5,475 nt of DNA from Gemmatimonadaceae bacterium (GTDB lineage Bacteria > Gemmatimonadota > Gemmatimonadetes > Gemmatimonadales > Gemmatimonadaceae), in the NCBI GenBank assembly GCA_025451425.1, contig JANWKK010000189.1, positions 1 to 5,475 on the forward strand, in the 5' to 3' direction. Positions 1 through 5,475 of this stretch are shown here, one piece after another. The notes under the pieces were generated by a model. The model had not been told where the DNA came from and ran no database searches. It saw only the letters and a list, made by a program, of their open reading frames with translations. The position numbers were made by a program, and so were the translations under genes. Within the stretch, counting starts at the first letter, position 1. Each line of letters opens with the position of its first letter.

Positions 1-2804
1 CCGATATCGCCGTAGCCCTTGCGAAGGTCCTTATGGTCGGGATCGGTCCAGAGGCCCGTCGCGAATATTGCTGGGCGCAGCCAGTTGAGATAGAAAGCGG
101 GCGTTCCGACCGACTCGAACACGTATGGCGGCAGATCCCACTCGCCGAGCTCGCGCAGGAAACGCTGTCCCGCGACCTCGTCGATCCCGAAACCCGGCAG
201 GGAGTCGTAATTCCGGTAACGCTTGATCTCGCCGTTGTCGACATAATTGTTGCCGAATCCGCCGAAATAGTAGCTGGCCACAGGGTTCGTAACATCACCG
301 GTGCCCATACCGGCAGCGCTGCGCAGCCAGATCGACGAATGGTGCAGCGGAAGCTGGAAACCGTAGTCGAAGTCGCCGTGTACCTGGGTTGTCGTCGCCC
401 CTGAAATATGGCTCGTCCTCGCAACCAGGTCCCACTTGACGCCCTTTTCCTCGTCGACATACCCGAGCGAGCGCCTGGTGAACGAGTAATGCAAGCCCAC
501 TTGCGCCGTCGCGAGCTGCGTGAACCCCGTGCCTACGTTCTGTGCGTTCGGACGGGTGTCGATGTGGTCGAACCAGCCGAAGTCGTAGCTGAGCTTCAGC
601 GTGCGCGGCTTGTCGTAGATCAGAAGATCGTCGTAGCCGAGCTTGGCGGCAAAGCCCTTGCGGCTGGTTTTCGTCGGACCGAACAAGTCGTAAAAATCCG
701 ACCGGTCCCACGACAGACTACCGCGCCACGCTAGATAGTTGCCGGTAATTTCGAAGTGGGCGCGCTCGTCCTTCGAGACGTTGCCGAACGGCGTATACGC
801 AGCGGTAACGCCGATCCGCGCCAGCGCGAGCGGATCCGAGAAGTTGAACTGGTAACCGATGCCGGTCGCGTTCTTGTAGCCCTGGAGCACCGGATAGGCG
901 TTGTCGAAGCGCATCTGATGGGCCGGGAGGTATGGGCCCTGCTTCTCGATCAGCTTGTCGACGTCGACCGTGCCGGGCGGCGGCACCTGCCACGTCTTGA
1001 CCACCGGGTGCTTGTCAGCAACGAGTGTTCCCAGAAACGTAATCGCGCTCACGTCCTTCAAGGGCTTGGGATCAATCATCACCGGAATGAACCCATCGCC
1101 GGTGTAGTCGAGCACAATCAGGCGGCCGTCCTTCAGCGGTACCGGCCGGAAGAATCCCGTCTCGGCGTTGGAGACTGCCTCGACGTCGCCGGTCGCGACC
1201 TCGTATCGGAAGATATTCGAGACGCCTGTGTAGTAGCTGCTTCCGTAGAGGTACCGGCCGTCGGGAGAAAAGACAAAGCTTTCCGGAATGGACTGGCCGA
1301 ATCGGAACTCCGTGAGCGGCTTCACGTTTCCTTGCAGTAAGTCCGAAAGCCTCCAGACGCGAACGTACTGGTCTGCGTTGAGCTCGCTCATCGACGCCGA
1401 CAGCAGCTTCCCGTCGGGTGAAATGTCCAGGTCATACGGCACTGATTCGTACGGGAAGCGATGAACCAATTTCCACGACGAGTACGGATACGGGATGCGC
1501 ACGAGTTCGGCGAGGCCATTGCTATGCCGTACTCCGAGCAGCGAGCGGTCGGTCGGATCGAACGCAAGATCGCCGATCCTTGCACCCTGGAGCAGCATCC
1601 GCGTTTTGCCGGTGTGCACATCAACTTTCATCAGGTCGCGCAGCGCGTTATTGTTTTCGGTGAAGAACATCGTTCCGCTCGCAGGGTCGTATGCGGTCGA
1701 CGTGACTTTGTAAACGATTCCGCCCTTGATGTCGGTGAGCGTCGTCTCCTTGCCGGTCTCGACGTCGAGCACGCCGATGTGGTCGACGATCCCCGGGTAC
1801 ACGAAGCCGGCATAAAGCGTCTTCGTGCGATCGTCGTAGAACATCCGCGAGATCGAACCCATGGGTCGGCCCGCGAGCTTATGGAACGGAGTGATCGGGT
1901 GCTGCCGCACCTGGTCGAGGTTCCTGCGCTGGAAGTCTTTCTCGAAGGCGATCCAGTCCTGCCACGCCGTATCGAGCGGCAGCCCGAACACGTGCTGAAA
2001 CTGGTCTGCGTAATAGGCCTTGCTGCCCTTGTCGCGCTTGATCCAGTCGACGACCTTCTCTGGCGAATAGGTGTAGGCGAGCCAGCTGAAAAAGCGAGTC
2101 CCGTACAGGTAGGCGTCTGCGGTGATCTGGAAGCTCGTCGTGACGCCGCGCGACGCAAGTCCGAGGGGATCGAAGAACTTCTCGTGATCACGGACCATCG
2201 TGCGGAACACCATCTCGTCGTACCCACCCTGGGCGCGCCCGATCCCTCCGTCCTTCCAGGTTTCCATGAAGACGGCGCCGCCTTCGGACCACCAGCGAGG
2301 TACAACGGTTCGCGGGGAGGTCAGGTACGAATAGAGAAGCGTTTCCGGGTTGGCTTCCTTGACGGCCACCTTGCCGCCGAAAATGTGACGCCAGCGGCGA
2401 TCCTTGTCGTTCGCAATGTCGCCCTGGGTGACGTGAACGAGCTCGTGATTCATCAGCGTGTACAGGCGCTCCGTCGCAGGATCCGTCTCGAATGCGTGCG
2501 ACATCGGCGCAACATCGATCTCTACGAGGTCGTGCGGAACGGTGTACGTAACTGCGCCCCCGTAGTCCGTAAAGTCCTTGAGCAATACGATCGTCGGCTC
2601 AGAGGGATCCCATGCGAACGTCTTGCGCTGAAAGTTGAGCGAATTGGTAAATGTCCGGATCGTGTGCGGTACAAGGTAGTGCAACTCGTCCAGATAGATC
2701 AGGTCGAGATCCTTGGTCCGGACGTACGAAACGTTAAGGCTTGAATCGGCAGCCGCGACAGCAGGCAACATGGCGAGCAGCACGAGCATGGCGCGTCTGC
2801 GCAT
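1..2804 (-). CDS. Secreted gluzincin metallopeptidase / TolB-like propeller / outer-membrane barrel protein (C-terminus cut by window edge)
   Basis: One uninterrupted frame from ATG at 2804 to the left edge, 934 codons with no stop seen. Residues 1-19 form a signal peptide (MRRR, then a hydrophobic core ending AVAAA before D20). Residues about 20-240 look like a gluzincin peptidase: H120-E-L-V-H124 gives the zinc ligands and catalytic Glu, and W171-W-S-E174-G-G-A supplies the probable third ligand. Residues about 310-590 have propeller-like blades, including SPDG motifs at 462-465 and 513-516, as in TolB/WD40-like repeats. From about residue 645 the sequence alternates polar and aromatic residues (for example GYQFNFSDPLALARIGVTA), consistent with an outer-membrane beta-barrel. 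The expected location is the outer membrane with periplasmic or surface domains. The substrate is unknown. A purine-rich stretch, GGGGGAGG, precedes the ATG by 2 nt, which is tight. It follows the terminator of the regulatory operon, so it is probably a separate transcription unit. The domain order is inferred by eye; the peptidase motif is the firmest part. Confidence 0.85.
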   Translation of the reverse strand, partial: MRRRAMLVLLAMLPAVAAADSSLNVSYVRTKDLDLIYLDELHYLVPHTIRTFTNSLNFQRKTFAWDPSEPTIVLLKDFTDYGGAVTYTVPHDLVEIDVAPMSHAFETDPATERLYTLMNHELVHVTQGDIANDKDRRWRHIFGGKVAVKEANPETLLYSYLTSPRTVVPRWWSEGGAVFMETWKDGGIGRAQGGYDEMVFRTMVRDHEKFFDPLGLASRGVTTSFQITADAYLYGTRFFSWLAYTYSPEKVVDWIKRDKGSKAYYADQFQHVFGLPLDTAWQDWIAFEKDFQRRNLDQVRQHPITPFHKLAGRPMGSISRMFYDDRTKTLYAGFVYPGIVDHIGVLDVETGKETTLTDIKGGIVYKVTSTAYDPASGTMFFTENNNALRDLMKVDVHTGKTRMLLQGARIGDLAFDPTDRSLLGVRHSNGLAELVRIPYPYSSWKLVHRFPYESVPYDLDISPDGKLLSASMSELNADQYVRVWRLSDLLQGNVKPLTEFRFGQSIPESFVFSPDGRYLYGSSYYTGVSNIFRYEVATGDVEAVSNAETGFFRPVPLKDGRLIVLDYTGDGFIPVMIDPKPLKDVSAITFLGTLVADKHPVVKTWQVPPPGTVDVDKLIEKQGPYLPAHQMRFDNAYPVLQGYKNATGIGYQFNFSDPLALARIGVTAAYTPFGNVSKDERAHFEITGNYLAWRGSLSWDRSDFYDLFGPTKTSRKGFAAKLGYDDLLIYDKPRTLKLSYDFGWFDHIDTRPNAQNVGTGFTQLATAQVGLHYSFTRRSLGYVDEEKGVKWDLVARTSHISGATTTQVHGDFDYGFQLPLHHSSIWLRSAAGMGTGDVTNPVASYYFGGFGNNYVDNGEIKRYRNYDSLPGFGIDEVAGQRFLRELGEWDLPPYVFESVGTPAFYLNWLRPAIFATGLWTDPDHKDLRKGYGDI

Positions 2805-2806
2805 TT

Positions 2807-2814
2807 CCTCCCCC
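2807..2814 (-). promoter_or_regulatory. Ribosome binding site of the metallopeptidase gene
   Basis: The minus strand reads GGGGGAGG followed by AA and the ATG at 2804. The purine run is strong, but its GGAGG core is only 2 nt from the start, closer than usual; pairing through the G run would give a more normal spacing. The next in-frame ATG (residue 6) would lie about 17 nt from the core and would remove the arginines of the signal peptide, so ATG 2804 is preferred. Confidence 0.55.
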
Positions 2815-2849
2815 TTGTTCTCGTTCTAGCGGTAAGAATAGGGTGGAAC

Positions 2850-2885
2850 GACACAAAAAGAAACCGCCGGCGCATACCGGCGGTT
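2850..2885 (-). terminator. Intrinsic terminator of the regulatory operon
   Basis: A perfect 9-bp inverted repeat (2862-2870 with 2877-2885, seven of the pairs G-C) encloses a 6-nt loop. Read on the minus strand, it is followed directly by a T-rich tract (TTTCTTTTTGTGT, running down to about 2850). This is the classic layout of a rho-independent terminator for transcription leaving the anti-sigma gene. It separates the operon from the metallopeptidase gene that starts at 2804. Confidence 0.85.
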
Positions 2886-2890
2886 CGTAG

Positions 2891-2912
2891 TCAAAGCGCT
2901 TGTTGCGCTTGA
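2891..2912 (-). other. Second hairpin between the anti-sigma gene and the terminator
   Basis: Arms 2891-2899 and 2905-2912 pair over 8 bp with one bulged base around a 5-nt loop (AACAA on the minus strand). There is no T tract after it, so it is not itself a terminator. It lies between the stop codon at 2936 and the terminator stem, where it could protect the 3' end of the operon mRNA or help RNA polymerase pause. Its function is inferred only from position. Confidence 0.45.
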
Positions 2913-2935
2913 TGGGTCTGAGGTGCCGCTGGCGG

Positions 2936-3703
2936 TTACTGCACCATGTTGCGGTCGCCATTGAGCCCGTTGCGGTCGCCATTGAGCCCGTTGCGGTCGC
3001 CACTGACACCGTTGCGGTCGCCACTGACACCGTTGCGGTCGCCATTGAGCCCGTTGCGGTCGCCAGTCACCCCATTGGCGTTCGCAGTCGGTTCGGCCGC
3101 CGGACTCGTCGTGGCCGTCGTTTGGCCCGGCGCTCCCGTCACTCCGCCGCCCTGGACGTCCTGGACCGCACTTTGCGGCGCCTGATAACGCTGCGCTGGC
3201 ACGATCGTCCCCGCGGTGTCCTTGCCGCCCGGGGGAATCAGACCCGACGCAAATCCAATGACGACGACCGCGGCCGCGATACCTCCGCCGATCCACCACT
3301 TGCGCTTGCCAGGAAACGTCCGGTTCTGCTCGCTCATGTTCTCTTCCTTCCCTCTCAGCCACGGTTGAACTTCGATGCGGCCTGCCTTTGAACCTTCCCG
3401 GCGACGGCCCCGGGTACCTTGCGAACTTGCCCCAATTACTCCGGGGCCAGCGAAAAGTTGGCGGTCATCGACCGATTCGGCCGGATTTTGCGGAATATTC
3501 GCCATCACGGCGGCGACGAGCCCCTCCGGCGGGTAGCCGACCGGCACCCGTCGCAGATCGTCGAACAGGCCCTGCAGCGAGGCGTACTGCTTCTGCAGCT
3601 CCGGCCGCATGGCGAGCTCGCGTTGGAGTTCGGCGGCTTCGGACGGCGTTGCCTCTCCGTCTAGAACCGTGTGCATCAGGGCGCTGGCGTCGGTTGCGTT
3701 CAT
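2936..3703 (-). CDS. Membrane anti-sigma-factor-like protein with C-terminal heptapeptide repeats
   Basis: 255 residues, TAA at 2936. The start ATG at 3703 is chosen because AGGA (3709-3712) sits 5 nt upstream, overlapping the stop of the sigma gene. Residues 1-72 resemble the cytosolic sigma-binding part of anti-sigma factors: MHTVLDGEATPSEAAEL, then a helical stretch ending PPEGLVAAVMANIPQ. The protein contains no cysteine, so it is not a zinc-binding (HxxxCxxC) anti-sigma factor. A basic KRK patch (133-135) and one membrane span (about 136-156) imply cytosolic N-terminus and periplasmic C-terminus. After GTIVPAQRYQ comes a Gly/Gln/Thr/Ala-rich stretch, then a 7-residue repeat of the type GDRNGLN/GDRNGVS (about residues 210-252), ending MVQ. 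It lies 7 nt after the ECF sigma gene, the usual place for a cognate anti-sigma factor. Residues 73-122 have poorer third-position GC than the rest, and a good ribosome site precedes Met123, so two proteins are possible. Binding to the neighbouring sigma factor is inferred. Confidence 0.8.
   Translation of the reverse strand: MNATDASALMHTVLDGEATPSEAAELQRELAMRPELQKQYASLQGLFDDLRRVPVGYPPEGLVAAVMANIPQNPAESVDDRQLFAGPGVIGASSQGTRGRRREGSKAGRIEVQPWLRGKEENMSEQNRTFPGKRKWWIGGGIAAAVVVIGFASGLIPPGGKDTAGTIVPAQRYQAPQSAVQDVQGGGVTGAPGQTTATTSPAAEPTANANGVTGDRNGLNGDRNGVSGDRNGVSGDRNGLNGDRNGLNGDRNMVQ
2949..3074. repeat. Six-unit 21-bp tandem repeat inside the anti-sigma gene
   Basis: Units begin at 2949, 2970, 2991, 3012, 3033 and 3054. 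All share the first 12 bases (TTGCGGTCGCCA on the plus strand). The remaining 9 differ by type: units 1, 2 and 5 end TTGAGCCCG, units 3 and 4 end CTGACACCG, and unit 6 ends GTCACCCCA. A degenerate seventh copy may begin at 3075. The period is a multiple of three, so copy-number change would keep the frame. In the protein it gives the GDRNGLN/GDRNGVS heptads. The repeat also keeps other frames open on both strands, producing several spurious reading frames here. Confidence 0.97.
3338..3352 (-). promoter_or_regulatory. Possible internal ribosome binding site and second start (Met123 of the anti-sigma frame)
   Basis: The minus strand reads GGGAAGGAAGAGAAC just before an in-frame ATG at 3337. The AAGGA core is 7 nt from that ATG, a better site than that of the first start. 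Translation from here would give a 133-residue protein beginning MSEQNRTF, containing only a short basic leader, the membrane span and the repeat tail. Confidence 0.45.
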
Positions 3704-3708
3704 GGGCG

Positions 3709-3712
3709 TCCT
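3709..3712 (-). promoter_or_regulatory. Ribosome binding site of the anti-sigma gene
   Basis: AGGA overlaps the TAG stop of the sigma gene (minus strand TAGGA) and lies 5 nt before ATG 3703. It decides the anti-sigma start: the same frame is open further upstream, but only as a shadow inside the sigma gene. The overlap of stop and ribosome site suggests coupled translation of sigma and anti-sigma factor. Confidence 0.75.
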
Positions 3713-4295
3713 ATCGCAAATCTTCGAGCAGGCTGCGCAGGCGCTGCCGCGCCTCGTACAGCCGCGATTTAACCGTCGTTTCGTCCACTTCCAGGATGTC
3801 GGCAATCTCCTGGTAGCTGCATTCCGAAAAGTGACGAAGGGTAATCACGGTGCGGTCGATCATCGACATCGTCATCACTGCTTGCCTGACCCGCGCGGCG
3901 CGCTCGGCCTCGCTGAGCCGGGTCTCCGGGTCCCTTGGCTCAGGTTCCGGAATGTCTCGGTCGTCGTCGAGGGGATCCTCGTTGCCGCTGCGCCGCAACA
4001 AGTTGAGCGACTCGTTGACCGCGATCCGGTAGATCCAGCTGAAGAAGCGGTACTGCGGATCGTAGTCATTGGCACGCTCGGCAACCCTAAGAAACACCAT
4101 TTGCGCGATGTCGCTTGCATCCTCGGCACGGCGCAGGATCCAGAATGCGGCGTTGTAGATCGGGCGCTGGTACCGGACTACCAGCTCGGTGAACGCCTCG
4201 CGGTCACCTTTCCGGTACCGTTCGATGAGTGCCCGATCGGCCTCGTCATCGACAATTACACGGCGAGCGCCGGAAAGTTGGTCGGGCGGATTCAT
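3711..4295 (-). CDS. ECF-family RNA polymerase sigma factor (sigma-70 family)
   Basis: 194 residues, TAG at 3711, the usual length for an extracytoplasmic-function sigma factor. Region 2 spans about residues 20-102: ALIERYRKGDREAF, then the conserved helix EDASDIAQMVFLRV (58-71) that contacts core polymerase and, near FFSWIYRIAVNESLNLLRR, the -10 element. An acidic, proline-containing linker (106-124) leads to region 4 (about 135-190), with the helix-turn-helix YQEIADILEVDETTVKSRLYEARQRL that reads the -35 element. The start ATG (4295) overlaps the STAS stop as ATGA. The frame stays open further upstream, but that part is arginine- and proline-rich and lies over the STAS gene in another frame, so it is rejected. 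There is no clear ribosome site, so expression probably depends on translational coupling. The gene is followed at once by a membrane anti-sigma-like protein, its likely inhibitor. Target promoters are unknown. Confidence 0.96.
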   Translation of the reverse strand: MNPPDQLSGARRVIVDDEADRALIERYRKGDREAFTELVVRYQRPIYNAAFWILRRAEDASDIAQMVFLRVAERANDYDPQYRFFSWIYRIAVNESLNLLRRSGNEDPLDDDRDIPEPEPRDPETRLSEAERAARVRQAVMTMSMIDRTVITLRHFSECSYQEIADILEVDETTVKSRLYEARQRLRSLLEDLR

Positions 4296-4585
4296 GCCGC
4301 CGGGTCGATTTCGAAGAGCTGGTCGAATCCGGAGTAGACGAAGATATCCCGAAGGTGGGGGCTGAGGCCCGCCAGGCGCAGCTTGCCGCCGCTGCCGAGC
4401 AGGCGCTTCTGCGTCTTGAGGAGGACGCCGAGGCCAGCGCTCGAAATGTATTCGAGCCTGGCGCAGTCGAGGGTCGCCGTTCCGGCGACGGCGTCGAGGA
4501 AGGTCTGCGCGGCCTGCGCCTGCGCGGCATCGAGCCTCCCGGCGACGACGATGACGCCGTCGGGACCCGTTTCGATTGTCAACAT
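4292..4585 (-). CDS. STAS-domain anti-sigma factor antagonist (SpoIIAA/RsbV/HsbA type)
   Basis: 97 residues, a complete stand-alone STAS domain of normal length. It opens with the beta strand MLTIETGPDGVIVVAGRLD and contains the signature LDCARLEYISSAGLGVLLKTQKR. By comparison with SpoIIAA and RsbV, the phosphorylated residue should be Ser49, the second serine of ISSAGL. In the family, the unphosphorylated protein binds a partner (a kinase/anti-sigma factor or another regulator), and phosphorylation by an RsbW-type kinase releases it. The kinase and the opposing phosphatase are most likely the two domains of the gene immediately upstream, 11 nt away. A strong GGGGGAG lies 5 nt before the ATG and overlaps the upstream stop. 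Its own stop overlaps the sigma start by 4 nt. HsbA of Pseudomonas is a good functional comparison; the exact binding partner here is not shown by sequence. Confidence 0.95.
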   Translation of the reverse strand: MLTIETGPDGVIVVAGRLDAAQAQAAQTFLDAVAGTATLDCARLEYISSAGLGVLLKTQKRLLGSGGKLRLAGLSPHLRDIFVYSGFDQLFEIDPAA

Positions 4586-4590
4586 CTGTT

Positions 4591-4597
4591 CTCCCCC
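4591..4597 (-). promoter_or_regulatory. Ribosome binding site of the STAS gene
   Basis: GGGGGAG on the minus strand, 5 nt before ATG 4585. Its first G is the last base of the TAG stop of the phosphatase/kinase gene. This is the clearest ribosome site in the operon, suggesting that the STAS protein is made in quantity relative to its regulator. Confidence 0.7.
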
Positions 4598-5475
4598 TAC
4601 TGCTTTCCCGCGAGCCTGACCGCAATGCGGCTCTCCCGCCGTTCCGGATCGTAATCGTAGTCGATCGAGCTTGCCATACGCCTGATCAGGTGCAGACCGA
4701 GTCCGCCAGGCACCCGCTCGTCGATCGGCGCGTGGATGTCGACCTCGCGTGAGCTCCGGATGTCGAAGGGGTCGACGTCACGGTCGACGAGAACGATCCG
4801 CACGCCGTCGAGCGATGGCTCGAAGCCAAGTTCCACCGGCATCGCGCTGCCGGTACCGTACTTAACCATGTTGGTGAACAGCTCCTCGATCACCAGATCG
4901 GCCGTCGGGAGGTGGCGGGGATCGATTGCGAGCCGATCGAACGACTCGGCGGTGAAGTCGACCATCTGCGCAAGTGCATCGAACGTCCGCTCGAACGTAC
5001 GCCGGATTATGCGGCCTTCGTCACCGGCGGTCGCCGCGGAAGTTCCCTCCCGGCGCACGACGACGGCGGTCATATCATCGTCCTGCGGCGCACTGCCGGC
5101 GAACGAGCGGACCGCCGCCAGCAGCGCATCGATAATGGCCGCTGCGGGCTCGCCGCCGTGGCTGGCGACCGTCGCGCACACGCGTTCGTCCCCGAACTGC
5201 TCGCCTTCGCCATTCTCGTATTCCGGAATGCCGTCGGATGCGAGCAGCACGATGTCGCCGGGTTCGAGCGCGAGCGTCATTGCCGGGCGAACCGTGTCGA
5301 CGGCCATCGCTCCCATCGGAAAGCTGGTCGGCCGGTGTCGCTCCCAGCTACCGGTCGCCGCGCGCTCGACGAGGATCGGCCCCTGCCCTCCGCTGTGGAA
5401 GGCAAGTCGATGCGTAGTGGGGTCCAATACGCCGACGAACGCGGTGATGAAGCGGTCGGCGGCGAGCGTTTCGGA
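4597..5475 (-). CDS. PP2C (SpoIIE/RsbU-type) phosphatase fused to RsbW-type HATPase kinase, N-terminus cut by window edge
   Basis: 292 C-terminal residues are visible, TAG at 4597; the frame is open through 5475, and the start lies outside. Visible residues 1-145 are the second half of a SpoIIE-type PP2C domain: RFITAFVGVLD, FHSGGQGPILVE, PMG, LEPGDIVLLASDGIPEYENG (metal-binding Asp81 in SDG) and the late acidic cluster DDDMT (132-136). Residues about 155-292 form an HATPase_c_2 domain like RsbW/SpoIIAB, with N-box VIEELFTNMVKYG (Glu197/Glu198, Asn202) and lid motif PGGLGLHLIRRM (257-262 GGLGLH). The region expected to hold the G1 motif reads VDRDVDPFDI, lacking the usual glycine. The inferred role is to phosphorylate and dephosphorylate the STAS protein encoded next. 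The same domain pair occurs in HsbR of Pseudomonas, which begins with a response-regulator receiver domain; one may lie beyond the window here. Membrane or sensory parts cannot be judged. Confidence 0.95.
   Translation of the reverse strand, partial: SETLAADRFITAFVGVLDPTTHRLAFHSGGQGPILVERAATGSWERHRPTSFPMGAMAVDTVRPAMTLALEPGDIVLLASDGIPEYENGEGEQFGDERVCATVASHGGEPAAAIIDALLAAVRSFAGSAPQDDDMTAVVVRREGTSAATAGDEGRIIRRTFERTFDALAQMVDFTAESFDRLAIDPRHLPTADLVIEELFTNMVKYGTGSAMPVELGFEPSLDGVRIVLVDRDVDPFDIRSSREVDIHAPIDERVPGGLGLHLIRRMASSIDYDYDPERRESRIAVRLAGKQ

Noticed and set aside
33..1340. Plus-strand open frames opposite the barrel region
   Set aside because: Antisense shadows of the same long minus-strand frame, which is continuous across this stretch; no ribosome sites or known motifs.
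1461..2744. Plus-strand open frame of 427 codons
   Set aside because: It lies entirely antisense to the metallopeptidase gene, whose minus-strand translation has a signal peptide, HELVH and SPDG motifs. The plus-strand product is rich in Arg and Val with no recognisable domain; in GC-rich DNA such shadow frames are expected.
2815..2861. Sigma-70 promoter for the metallopeptidase gene
   Set aside because: A TATTCT on the minus strand matches the -10 consensus at four of six positions, but at suitable spacing there is only T-rich terminator sequence and no credible -35 element. Too weak to annotate.
2949..3074. CRISPR-like array
   Set aside because: The units are directly adjacent with a 21-bp period and no spacers, and the period is in frame with a gene.
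2949..3074. Calcium-binding repeat (EF-hand or RTX type) in the heptads
   Set aside because: DRNG spacing recalls Asp/Asn-Gly calcium loops, but neither the EF-hand D-x-D-x-D-G loop nor the RTX nonapeptide fits a 7-residue period.
2900..3391. Plus-strand frame with repeated EPVAVAI/TDTVAVA heptads
   Set aside because: The periodicity comes from the 21-bp DNA repeat, which keeps several frames open on both strands. The minus-strand frame has the membrane span and operon position that identify the real gene.
3711..4625. Longer sigma factor starting upstream of 4295
   Set aside because: The added 110 residues are Arg/Pro/Ala-rich, have no sigma-family similarity and overlap the complete STAS gene in another frame; the ATGA overlap start gives the normal ECF length.

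Overview
The window is GC-rich and densely coded. Every gene I can support lies on the minus strand, so transcription runs from right to left. The content suggests a Gram-negative bacterium: there is a secreted protein with what looks like an outer-membrane barrel, a single-pass membrane anti-sigma factor, and an ECF sigma factor. A beta- or gammaproteobacterium is my best guess from the style of the proteins, but no marker gene is present to confirm it.

The right half (about 5475 to 2936) is a compact four-gene regulatory operon. It opens with the C-terminal 292 residues of a two-domain regulator, a SpoIIE/RsbU-type PP2C phosphatase fused to an RsbW-type HATPase; its N-terminus is outside the window. 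After 11 nt comes a 97-residue STAS anti-sigma-antagonist. This overlaps by an ATGA a 194-residue ECF sigma factor. Seven nt further on is a cysteine-free membrane anti-sigma-like protein of up to 255 residues, whose C-terminus carries a 7-residue repeat encoded by a 21-bp tandem repeat. The operon ends in two consecutive hairpins, the second a good intrinsic terminator.

The left half (2804 to 1 and beyond) is one very long reading frame, open to the window edge (934 residues visible). It has a signal peptide, a gluzincin-type metallopeptidase domain (HELVH plus a downstream WWSEGGA), a TolB/WD40-like propeller and a C-terminal segment that reads like an outer-membrane beta-barrel. 

Working model (inference): the fused phosphatase/kinase sets the phosphorylation state of the STAS protein, as in the HsbR/HsbA and Btr partner-switching systems. 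This is co-expressed with, and may be connected to, an ECF sigma/anti-sigma pair. The most interesting points are the joining of a partner-switching module to an ECF pair in one translationally coupled operon, the repeat-bearing zinc-less anti-sigma protein with a possible second internal start, and the large protease/propeller/barrel protein next door.
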